Shown here: in pieces, positions 1 to 7,269 of the stretch | Layout of the letters: every line of letters begins with the position of its first letter | Numbering within the stretch: position 1 is the first letter of the stretch | Assembly (NCBI GenBank): GCA_937926355.1 | Contig: CALAZP010000186.1 | Coordinates: forward strand, 1 to 10,124 | DNA length: 10,124 nt | Origin: an uncultured Saprospirales bacterium | GTDB lineage: Bacteria; Bacteroidota; Bacteroidia; Chitinophagales; Saprospiraceae | Direction: 5' to 3' | The notes under the pieces: generated by a model | Seen by the model: only the letters and a program-made list of their open reading frames with translations | What the model was told of the DNA's origin: nothing | Database searches by the model: none | Translations under genes and position numbers: made by a program

Positions 1-98
1 CAATTTCTACTATAAATATTTAATTACTAATCGCCTCATTACTTTTTATTATCGCCTCGCCAAATATCTATCACTCATTCAAACTCTCTTTGACCACA

Positions 99-129
99 CA
101 AATATAAATTACACTTTCGATTTAACCAA
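99..129 (-). promoter_or_regulatory. Putative leftward Bacteroidota-type promoter
   Basis: Read on the minus strand, a TTG (127-129) is followed after 20 bases by TATATTTG (99-106). This fits the Bacteroidota sigma-ABfr consensus of a TTG-type -33 element and a TAnnTTTG -7 element. It would transcribe leftwards off the window. The two minus-strand ATGs I tested in 1-98 run into stop codons within a few codons, so any gene it serves must start beyond the left edge. It lies downstream of fadH, so it is not the fadH promoter. The region is AT-rich, so a chance match is possible. Confidence 0.4.
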
Positions 130-134
130 CTAAA

Positions 135-148
135 CTCAAACGTTTGAG
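135..148. promoter_or_regulatory. Perfect 14-bp palindrome, LacI/GalR-type operator candidate
   Basis: CTCAAACGTTTGAG reads identically on both strands. The core CAAACGTTTG, with a central CG, is the same as the core of the E. coli PurR box and typical of LacI/GalR-family operators (family knowledge). It sits 5 bp upstream of the -33 element of the leftward promoter candidate at 99-129, where an activator or repressor could act. Its role and the regulator are inferred. It could instead be a chance palindrome in the fadH 3' flank. Confidence 0.4.
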
Positions 149-187
149 CAATAAATTAGAAAACGGTATTTCTAGACAAGCAAACGG

Positions 188-2194
188 TTAAATAAGCTGT
201 CCCACCTCCATTCCCTCACGTATCGCTCGCTGTGCATCCAACTCTCCTGACCCCATCACTCCACCGATTCCATATACCTCTTTCCCCAATACCTCCTCCA
301 TCATACCGCGTCCAACCGAAACCTGACCCGCACAAATGACCACCGTATCCGCCAATATTTTTTCTATTTTCCCCTCTCTTTCCATCACCAACCCATCAGT
401 TTCCACCCTTATATACTTCACCCCCCCTAACATCTTCACCCCATTTTCTTTCAAAACCTTTCTATGGATCCATCCCGTTGTTTTTCCCAATCCCCTTCCC
501 AGCTTACCCCTCTTCCGCTGTAATAAAATCACCTCCCTTTGCCCCTCCCTCTCAACCATCGGCTCCTTCAATCCCCCCCTTCCCTCATAATCTACATCCA
601 CTCCCCACTCTTTATTAAACCTAGATTCTTGTCCACTTCCTCCTACTAAATAAGTAGCTACATCAAAGCCAATTCCCCCCGCACCAATAATCACCACCTT
701 CCTCCCAGCTTCCACCTTTCCCGATAACAAATCATCATATTTCACGACTATGGCCTGCTCCTTCCCCTCCAAATCAATTTCCCGAGGCCGCACCCCACTC
801 GCTACCACCCAAGTTTCCCGCTCATCCCACATCTCCTTCGTCACCTTAGTATTCAAAACCACCCGAACCCCCAATACCTCCATTCTCCGCTCAAAATATC
901 GCAACGTCTCCCTGAATTCCTCCTTACCCGGAATTCGAGCCGCTAATTTAAATTGCCCACCAATAGCATCACTAGCTTCGTAAACCGTCACCTGGTGTCC
1001 CCGCTCCGCCGCCACCACCGCACACATCAATCCAGCTACCCCCGCTCCGATTATCCCAACTCGCTTAACCAGCTCCGCCTGCTCCCCCCATTTCTCCGTC
1101 TCCCGACACGCCCTGGGGTTTACCAAACAACTGGCTGTTTTCCGCTCAAAAACATGATCCAAACAAGCTTGATTGCATGCAATGCAAGTATTGATTTCGT
1201 CCGAACGCCCTTCCATTGCCTTATTAACGAATGCAGGATCCGCTAAAAATGGCCGAGCCATAGAAACCATATCCGCCTTCCCACTTGCCAAAATTTCCTC
1301 CGCCTTTTCTGGAGTATTGATCCGATTCGTAGCTACCAACGGTATACCCACTTCCCCTTTCATCCGCTCCGTCACCCAAGCAAAACCTCCCCGAGGCACC
1401 ATGGTTGCAATAGTCGGAATCCGAGCCTCATGCCACCCAATCCCCGTATTGATGATATTCACCCCCGCCTGTTCTACTTCCCTCCCCAACTGTACCACCT
1501 CCTCCCAACTACTGCCTCCCTCCACCAAATCCAACATAGACAACCTATATATAAGGATAAAATCCGTCCCCACCGCCGCCCTGCAAGCTCGTATCACCTC
1601 CAACGGAAATCGCATCCTATTTTCATAACTCCCCCCCCATTCATCTGTACGGCGATTCGTACGCGCTGCAATAAATTGATTAATCAAATATCCCTCCGAT
1701 CCCATAATTTCAACCCCATCATATCCCGCCTGCTGGGCCAACTGCGCTGCCCGAGCAAATGACCGAATCGTCCTGCGAATCCCACCGCCCGTTAATGCCC
1801 ATGGCTTAAATGGAGAAATCGGAGATTTAATCGCCGAAGGAGCCACAGCCAGTGGATGGTAACCATACCTCCCAGCATGCAATATCTGCATACAGATTTT
1901 ACCCCCCTCCCGATGCACTGCATCAGAAATCACCTGGTGTCTTCGAACTTCCCGACGATTCGTCATTTTAGCACTAAAAGGTCCCACCCATCCCGCTCTA
2001 TTGGGCGCAATCCCTCCCGTAATAATCAACCCCACTCCCCCCTTAGCCCGCTCTGCATAAAAGGCAGCCATCTTCTCAAAACCTCCCTTTTCTTCCTCCA
2101 AACCAGTATGCATGGACCCCATCAATACCCGATTCTTTAAAGAAGTAAACCCCAAATCTAAGGACTGAGACAAATGTGGAAATGGATTTTTCAT
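188..2194 (-). CDS. fadH: 2,4-dienoyl-CoA reductase (NADPH), FadH family
   Basis: This enzyme reduces 2,4-dienoyl-CoA esters with NADPH so that polyunsaturated fatty acids can pass through beta-oxidation in the cytosol. The 668 residues match the length (about 672) and whole layout of E. coli FadH. An N-terminal old-yellow-enzyme TIM barrel (about 1-335) binds FMN, with Tyr169 in GSEGYLIN and His255 in GWHEARIP equivalent to the catalytic Tyr166 and His252. Cys337, Cys340, Cys344 and Cys356 form the 4Fe-4S site. A FAD Rossmann motif GAGVAG lies at 383-388 and an NADPH-binding GAGGIG at 504-509. The C-terminal CAGQEP of E. coli FadH reads CAGQVS here. It starts at ATG after an A-rich leader. 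No other beta-oxidation gene is adjacent, so it appears monocistronic. The coding strand is extremely G-rich and C-poor, unlike the neighbours, with G runs of 7, 7 and 8. The family call is firm; the substrate follows from orthology. Confidence 0.93.
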   Translation of the reverse strand: MKNPFPHLSQSLDLGFTSLKNRVLMGSMHTGLEEEKGGFEKMAAFYAERAKGGVGLIITGGIAPNRAGWVGPFSAKMTNRREVRRHQVISDAVHREGGKICMQILHAGRYGYHPLAVAPSAIKSPISPFKPWALTGGGIRRTIRSFARAAQLAQQAGYDGVEIMGSEGYLINQFIAARTNRRTDEWGGSYENRMRFPLEVIRACRAAVGTDFILIYRLSMLDLVEGGSSWEEVVQLGREVEQAGVNIINTGIGWHEARIPTIATMVPRGGFAWVTERMKGEVGIPLVATNRINTPEKAEEILASGKADMVSMARPFLADPAFVNKAMEGRSDEINTCIACNQACLDHVFERKTASCLVNPRACRETEKWGEQAELVKRVGIIGAGVAGLMCAVVAAERGHQVTVYEASDAIGGQFKLAARIPGKEEFRETLRYFERRMEVLGVRVVLNTKVTKEMWDERETWVVASGVRPREIDLEGKEQAIVVKYDDLLSGKVEAGRKVVIIGAGGIGFDVATYLVGGSGQESRFNKEWGVDVDYEGRGGLKEPMVEREGQREVILLQRKRGKLGRGLGKTTGWIHRKVLKENGVKMLGGVKYIRVETDGLVMEREGKIEKILADTVVICAGQVSVGRGMMEEVLGKEVYGIGGVMGSGELDAQRAIREGMEVGQLI

Positions 2195-2214
2195 TTTTGT
2201 TGTTATTTTGAGAA

Positions 2215-2225
2215 TCCCTTCGGGA
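2215..2225. promoter_or_regulatory. Small hairpin (TCCC-TTC-GGGA) between divergent genes
   Basis: TCCC and GGGA are complementary arms around a TTC loop; the same bases can also form a C(UUCG)G tetraloop stem. It lies in the 70-bp gap between the divergent fadH and protease starts and falls within either 5' leader, about 21 bases from the fadH ATG. I see no convincing TAnnTTTG promoter for either gene here; TAAATTTA at 2252-2259 is one base off but only 5 bases from the protease ATG. The function is unknown and the stem is short. Confidence 0.25.
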
Positions 2226-2264
2226 AAATTTTTATAGCCACTACTTCATCATAAATTTACATTT

Positions 2265-5200
2265 ATGCAAAAAATAGCCTGCATTATTATTTTTCTCCTT
2301 ATCCTACCTTATTATAATATAGGACAATCTAAATTTCAATTGGTGACCCTACCATTACCTAATGGGGAAAATGGGACCTTCCACCTCCATCCTTCTCCCA
2401 TTCTCCCAACTGCCCTTCAAGAAAAATATCCCTCAATTATCGCTCAAGAGGGAACTGCAATCATTAAAGATACCCAATACCGCGCCAAAATCACACAATC
2501 TCAGCAAGGAATTATTGGATGGGTCTATGGAGGAGGGCAGGAAATTGCTATATATTCCACCCCAGAAGATCATGGTAAATTTAACGTCAAACAAGTATTG
2601 GACGCCACCGACCAATTGGCTGCATGCGGCATCAAAGAATCAATTGCTGTTGAATTGCCAGACTTCCGACTAAATGCGAGGTCTAATGCTGCAAATGTAC
2701 CCCTGCTTCAATACCGAATGGCATTAGCTTGTACCGGAGAATATGCCAGATCTATTGGAAGTACCAAAGAAGCCGTACTGGCTAAAATGGTAGCTGCATT
2801 GCAAGTCCTCAATGAAATATATGAAAGAGAACTGTCTATCACTTTTACCTTGATTGAGGAAAACGACAAACTCATTTTTTTAGACCCAACTACCGATCCA
2901 TATGAAGATGCGAGAGATGCTAAAATGTTGCTCTCAACCAATACAGGCATTCTCAATCAACACATTTCAGTTGATGATTACGACATCGGCCATGTGTTTA
3001 CCATAGGCTGCGATGATGGAATCGGAGGGATTGCCCAATTGAGTTCCGTATGCTCCAATGTAAAAGGAAATGGAGTGACCTGTTTCGCTTCCAATAACCT
3101 GGTCAGCATCGTCACACGGGTGATGGCCCATGAGATAGGTCACCAGTTTTCCGCCCAACATACCTGGAGCAATTGCCCCCCCGTCTTAAGTGACCCCGAT
3201 CAAGCCAGTCAATTAGCCCCTAGCTCAGCCATCGAACCCGGTAGCGGTTCTACCATAATGTCCTATGCCGGTGCCTGCGGAAATGCCAACGTCCAATCGT
3301 TTGTCGACAATTATTTCAGCATTCGCTCTTTAGAAGAAATGATTTACTTCTCCAGAGGCAGTCGAGGTGGAGAATGCGCCACTGAAATTAATATTGACAA
3401 TCAATCTCCCTCCATAAGCCTACCTTACCCTGCAGGACTTTATATCCCCATAGCCACCCCTTTCGAATTAACAGCAGATGCTACAGATCCCGATGGAGAC
3501 ACCTTATTATATTGTTGGGAGCAATACGATACGGGGCCAACCAGTCCACTCGGAATGCCCATAGGAAATGCCCCTGCCTTTCGGTCTTTCCCTCCTACTA
3601 CCTCATCGACTAGGATATTCCCCGCCATCAAAAACGTCATCTTTGATACGCCAGATAAAACGGAGGCACTGCCTCAAACAGATCGAGATTTTACCTTTAG
3701 GTGTACTGTAAGGGATGAGCACCAAGGCCGAAGTGCAGTAGAATGGGCTAGCCTAGATTTTCGAGCCACCTCTAACGCAGGTCCTTTCGAAGTTACCTAT
3801 CCTACAGAAAGAAACATCCAATTAACCGGAGGGGCTCAAATGGAGGTTCTTTGGGAAGTAGCCAATACCGAATTACCACCCGTCAATTGCCAATTGGTCG
3901 ATATATTTTTATCGCTAGATGGAGGTTACACCTATCCCTTACTGCTGGCTCAAAACAGCCCTAACGATGGAAGGGCTACCGTATTTTTGCCGGATACCAC
4001 CGCGCCTTTAGCTCGAGTCAAAGTAGCCGCTGCCGACAATATTTTTTTCAATATCTCCCAATATAGCTTTTCGATTTCCAAAGCAACGGCACCTGGATTT
4101 GCCGTCGCCATACTTCCTGAATCCAATCTGGAAGTTTGCCTGCCGTCCATTATTCGATTTGATGTACTTACCAGCTCTGTTTTGGGCTATAATGAGCCCA
4201 TACAGTTATCCGCTGAAGGCGCTTTTCCCGAAGGGACTACCATTCAATTTACCTCCAATCCGGTTTTGCCCGGTGCTGCCAGTCAGTTGCAACTCACCCC
4301 CCCTGACGATATCAGCGGCACCTTTGAGGGAAAAATCATGCTCCGAAGTGGTTCTTTTCCGGTAGTAGAGCTGCCCTTCACCTATAGTACCTTGTCCAAT
4401 AATTTTGACGATCTCCTTTTGGCACATCCCGCTAACGGGAGTTCAGACGTCGAGCAAAATCCAACTTTTGCCTGGAACCCTTCCCTAAATGCAGCCTCCT
4501 ATCAAATTCAGGTCAGTACGCAACCCCAAATGGACCCCTTGGTTATTGATCGTGAGGATTTGACTACCGATACTTTTTTGAATAATGTACCTTTGGAAAG
4601 CAATCAACTTTTTTTCTGGCGTTTGATTCCAAAAAACGAATGCGCCCCAACCCAAGGTACCCCTATTCAAGCTTTTCATACCTTAAATAATGTATGTGAA
4701 ATTGCAGCGGCCACCGATGTGCCCATTAATATTTCCGGGACTGGTTTGCCAGAAGTAATTTCCACCATTAACATTCCTTTTGAGGGGGTAGTTAATGATG
4801 TAAATATTCCCCTCATCAAGGCCAACTATCAACCCGTGAATAGTTTGCAGGTTTCCCTCATCAGTCCTTCAGGGACCGAGGTCATGCTCTTTGACCGAGA
4901 ATGCGGAAACACCGTCAATCTATTGGTGGGTTTTGACGACCAAGCTGGTTTCCCGCTCGAGTGCCCTCCAGATGACGGCATCGTCTTCCAACCCTTGAAT
5001 CCCCTCTCCGCTTTTAAAGGAGAAAATGTAAAGGGAAATTGGCAACTCAAAGTAAAAGTAGCGCGCTCAGGTTTCGGGGCTTCAGGAGGATTAGATGGCT
5101 GGCAATTAGAGGTATGTGCTTCTTTTAATCCTCAAGCACCTAGTTTGCAAACCAATACCCAATTGGGTGTGAGGCCGGGTATGCGCAATACCATAACGCG

Positions 5201-5756
5201 TGACTATCTCCTTACTACTGATCCAGATAATACTTCCTCAGAGCTCACCTATACCTTGGTGACCACACCTCAATCGGGTACCCTAAGTCTTGATGGGGGG
5301 ACCTTAGAAATAGGTGATTCTTTTTCTCAAGCGGATATCGATCAAAATCTTTTGAGGTACCAAAACATAGTGGACGATGCCTCAACAGATGGTTTCACCT
5401 TTGTAGTACAAGATGGGACGGGAGGATGGATTCCCATTACTCGATTCGAATTGGTCGTAGATGAAAATGCCATCACTAACCGAATAGACGAGGAATGGAA
5501 TCAAGAATGGCATATTTTCCCTAATCCTGCTGATCAAGCTGTCCATATCCATTTGGAAAGGCCTTTGGAGGATAAAACTTGGGTAACTGTATCTGATGCA
5601 TTGGGCAGACCAGTGACCCAATTAACCTTAGAAAAAGGGACTGTAGGTAATATTCCTTTGAAGATGAATGGATCTCTCCCTTCGGGAAAATATGTCATTG
5701 GCTTGTTTTCCGAAAAAGGTCAAAGCCATAAATCGTTTATAATCTTACCAAATTAA
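2265..5756 (+). CDS. Secreted reprolysin-like zinc metalloprotease with P-domain and T9SS sorting tail
   Basis: This is a 1163-residue extracellular metzincin protease exported by Sec and then the type IX secretion system. Residues 1-21 are a signal peptide (hydrophobic IIIFLLILPYY), followed by a propeptide-like region to about 145. The catalytic domain (about 146-370) carries HEIGHQFSAQH with zinc ligands His289, His293 and His299, catalytic Glu290, and a Met-turn at Met332 (TIMSY). The Gly usual at the eighth motif position is Ser. Next come a DPDGD/YCWEQYD segment typical of Bacteroidota reprolysin-like proteins (about 385-505), further beta-sandwich segments, a fibronectin-III-like domain (about 717-806), a proprotein-convertase P-domain (about 820-952), a CSPG/cadherin-like repeat (about 960-1065), and a T9SS type A sorting domain (about 1082-1163, starting WHIFPNPAD and ending in SFIILPN). 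The substrate is unknown; nutrition or matrix processing is a guess. It may be co-transcribed with the PASTA gene 34 bp downstream. Confidence 0.9.
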   Translation: MQKIACIIIFLLILPYYNIGQSKFQLVTLPLPNGENGTFHLHPSPILPTALQEKYPSIIAQEGTAIIKDTQYRAKITQSQQGIIGWVYGGGQEIAIYSTPEDHGKFNVKQVLDATDQLAACGIKESIAVELPDFRLNARSNAANVPLLQYRMALACTGEYARSIGSTKEAVLAKMVAALQVLNEIYERELSITFTLIEENDKLIFLDPTTDPYEDARDAKMLLSTNTGILNQHISVDDYDIGHVFTIGCDDGIGGIAQLSSVCSNVKGNGVTCFASNNLVSIVTRVMAHEIGHQFSAQHTWSNCPPVLSDPDQASQLAPSSAIEPGSGSTIMSYAGACGNANVQSFVDNYFSIRSLEEMIYFSRGSRGGECATEINIDNQSPSISLPYPAGLYIPIATPFELTADATDPDGDTLLYCWEQYDTGPTSPLGMPIGNAPAFRSFPPTTSSTRIFPAIKNVIFDTPDKTEALPQTDRDFTFRCTVRDEHQGRSAVEWASLDFRATSNAGPFEVTYPTERNIQLTGGAQMEVLWEVANTELPPVNCQLVDIFLSLDGGYTYPLLLAQNSPNDGRATVFLPDTTAPLARVKVAAADNIFFNISQYSFSISKATAPGFAVAILPESNLEVCLPSIIRFDVLTSSVLGYNEPIQLSAEGAFPEGTTIQFTSNPVLPGAASQLQLTPPDDISGTFEGKIMLRSGSFPVVELPFTYSTLSNNFDDLLLAHPANGSSDVEQNPTFAWNPSLNAASYQIQVSTQPQMDPLVIDREDLTTDTFLNNVPLESNQLFFWRLIPKNECAPTQGTPIQAFHTLNNVCEIAAATDVPINISGTGLPEVISTINIPFEGVVNDVNIPLIKANYQPVNSLQVSLISPSGTEVMLFDRECGNTVNLLVGFDDQAGFPLECPPDDGIVFQPLNPLSAFKGENVKGNWQLKVKVARSGFGASGGLDGWQLEVCASFNPQAPSLQTNTQLGVRPGMRNTITRDYLLTTDPDNTSSELTYTLVTTPQSGTLSLDGGTLEIGDSFSQADIDQNLLRYQNIVDDASTDGFTFVVQDGTGGWIPITRFELVVDENAITNRIDEEWNQEWHIFPNPADQAVHIHLERPLEDKTWVTVSDALGRPVTQLTLEKGTVGNIPLKMNGSLPSGKYVIGLFSEKGQSHKSFIILPN

Positions 5757-5790
5757 CCTATTTTTAGGCTTCACTTGGAATAATCAGATC

Positions 5791-6621
5791 ATGCCAGAAA
5801 ATGGTTCAAATAGTAAAAAAGTACAGTTACCCAAATGGTTGAAGGCCGGTAAACTGTGGAAGAATATAGGTGGTGCAGCAGCAATCCTTCTTTTCTTTTT
5901 TTTAATGGTTAATCTTTGGCTCAAATTGTACACCCATCATGGGGAGAGATATTTAGTAGGAGATTTCACCGGAATGGAACTTGTAGATGCCTCGAGGATG
6001 GCTTCATCCAAAACTTTCGAAATAGTTATCATCGACTCTATTTTTCGGCTAGATATGGGGCCTGGTATTGTTTTGAATCAGAATCCTGCCCCGGGTACAG
6101 GAGTTAAGCGCAATAGAAAAATCTATCTCACCGTAACCGCCTCCCAACCTCCTATGGTTAATCTGCCTTCGTTGGCGGGAAACTATAATTTTGAAGCCTA
6201 TGAACGCAAATTGGGAAGAATTGGCGTACAAGCTCAAATCCTTACCAAAGAATACAATGAAACTTTAGAGGAAAACACCATTATTGGGGTGTATTATCAA
6301 GATGAAAAAATAACTGAGGCGGATTTGGGAGTTGGATATGCAGTTCCACAAGGATCTACCATAAGTTTTGTGATTACTGAAAGATTTACCGGTAAGGTCT
6401 CCATTCCGAATCTGGTTTGCCGAACTTTCGCCACTGCGTCTTTTTTATTGTCCAGTAGCCAACTCATGATTGGAGACACCATTGGTGATTATGAATTTTT
6501 AGAAAGTGCCTATGTGTGGAGGCAAGAACCGGCTTATATTCCCAATCAACAAATACCTATAGGCACTAAAGTAGATTTGTTTTTGCAAACTGAAGCACCA
6601 CAAGGTTGTCCAGATAATTAA
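5791..6621 (+). CDS. Membrane-anchored PASTA domain protein (no kinase domain)
   Basis: This 276-residue protein has a short basic cytoplasmic N-terminus, one transmembrane segment (about 27-46, IGGAAAILLFFFLMVNLWL) and a periplasmic part made of three PASTA-like repeats (about 53-118, 120-197 and 201-268). The repeats show PASTA features: a V/I-P-x-L/F-x-G opening (VNLPSLAG, VSIPNLVC), a central 'V..Q.P..G..V' hairpin (NQNPAPGTGV; RQEPAYIPNQQIPIGTKV), and a closing beta strand (IYLTVT, ISFVIT, VDLFLQT). PASTA domains in other bacteria bind muropeptides or peptidoglycan and usually sit on Ser/Thr kinases or PBPs. Here there is neither, as is common for stand-alone Bacteroidota PASTA proteins. 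The likely role is peptidoglycan binding or sensing at the inner membrane. The second repeat has an insertion, so its fold assignment is less certain. Confidence 0.85.
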   Translation: MPENGSNSKKVQLPKWLKAGKLWKNIGGAAAILLFFFLMVNLWLKLYTHHGERYLVGDFTGMELVDASRMASSKTFEIVIIDSIFRLDMGPGIVLNQNPAPGTGVKRNRKIYLTVTASQPPMVNLPSLAGNYNFEAYERKLGRIGVQAQILTKEYNETLEENTIIGVYYQDEKITEADLGVGYAVPQGSTISFVITERFTGKVSIPNLVCRTFATASFLLSSSQLMIGDTIGDYEFLESAYVWRQEPAYIPNQQIPIGTKVDLFLQTEAPQGCPDN

Positions 6622-6649
6622 ATACCATTAACGTTTAATAAAGTGAAAC

Positions 6650-7204
6650 TTACCGGCGCTCTTGAATATAAGAAGCAATGTTATGTTGTGCTTTTAGCTC
6701 AGCGACCAAAGCAGAGGCATCCGCTTTAGAATCATAGGCATTGACCAAAACAGAAGCATAGGTCCCTTGATTGAAAATCCCAATACGGGCATTTAAATAT
6801 CCTAAACCATTTAACCTCGCTACTTCCTTTTCCGCATTTCTCCTCACCTTATAAGAGCCAGCAATAACCATATACTTTCCATATTCTGCTTCTTGATTAA
6901 TGGCCTGGTATTCTTCAGGGCTCATATCGGAGTCCTTCGGAGGAATGGTTCTAAAATCTTCTGGGCTTCCTGTAACTTCCTGATTAGAAGTGCCCGTCTC
7001 CTCTACATCGTCAAAGTAATAATCGGTGCTGGCTTCCTCTTCCGTAGTGGTTGTAACTTCTTGAATGGTTTCTTCCATCAATTGCTCGCCAGCACTAGGC
7101 TCATTATCCTTTTTTAATAAATCGAATGTTTTCACTACTAAGAAGATTAATCCCGCTAGACACACTACTACAATTGATATCGTGAGTAAATCAGGTTTAG
7201 CCAT
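6650..7204 (-). CDS. SPOR domain-containing membrane protein
   Basis: This 184-residue protein has one N-terminal transmembrane helix (about 7-26, LTISIVVVCLAGLIFLVV), an acidic, Thr/Glu-rich and probably disordered linker (about 36-105), and a C-terminal SPOR domain (about 109-182) with the pattern YMVIAGSY, RRNAEKEVARLNGLGY, YASVLVNAY and ALVAELKAQ. SPOR domains bind denuded glycan strands produced by amidases at division septa. A single-span protein with an extracytoplasmic SPOR domain resembles the division-protein group (FtsN, DedD, DamX) in layout, though it need not be an FtsN orthologue. The gene converges on the PASTA gene with a 28-bp gap and no clear terminator hairpin. It has its own promoter match at 7227-7256, so it is probably transcribed separately from the PhnP-like gene upstream. 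Confidence 0.88.
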   Translation of the reverse strand: MAKPDLLTISIVVVCLAGLIFLVVKTFDLLKKDNEPSAGEQLMEETIQEVTTTTEEEASTDYYFDDVEETGTSNQEVTGSPEDFRTIPPKDSDMSPEEYQAINQEAEYGKYMVIAGSYKVRRNAEKEVARLNGLGYLNARIGIFNQGTYASVLVNAYDSKADASALVAELKAQHNIASYIQERR

Positions 7205-7226
7205 TTTGGTCGTTTTAATTTTACAA

Positions 7227-7256
7227 CAAATTTAGGACAATTAATGCAATAAACAA
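7227..7256 (-). promoter_or_regulatory. Promoter of the SPOR gene
   Basis: On the minus strand, TTG (7254-7256) is followed by a 19-base spacer and TAAATTTG (7227-7234). This is an exact match to the Bacteroidota TTG(N17-23)TAnnTTTG promoter form. The -7 element ends 22 bases before the SPOR start codon, which leaves a short leader as expected. The whole element lies in the 65-bp gap after the PhnP-like gene stop. Confidence 0.6.
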
Positions 7257-7269
7257 GACCCGTAAATGC

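Noticed and set aside
336..2140. Series of long plus-strand open frames antisense to fadH (for example 1173-1628, 151 codons)
   Set aside because: They lie opposite a clear, full-length fadH. Their products are low-complexity Pro/Ser/Thr/Ile-rich strings, and the openness is explained by the extreme shortage of G on this strand, which removes TAG and TGA stops.
5757..5790. TATTTTTA as a promoter for the PASTA gene
   Set aside because: It is one base off TAnnTTTG, no well-spaced TTG was seen, and the gap is only 34 bp on the same strand as the protease. Read-through is as likely.
6622..6649. Possible bidirectional terminator between the PASTA and SPOR genes
   Set aside because: ATTAACGTTTAAT is only an imperfect AT-rich inverted repeat, with no GC stem or T-run. 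I cannot support a terminator.
6893..7117. Plus-strand open frame of 74 codons inside the SPOR gene
   Set aside because: It is antisense to a well-supported SPOR protein, with no motif of its own.
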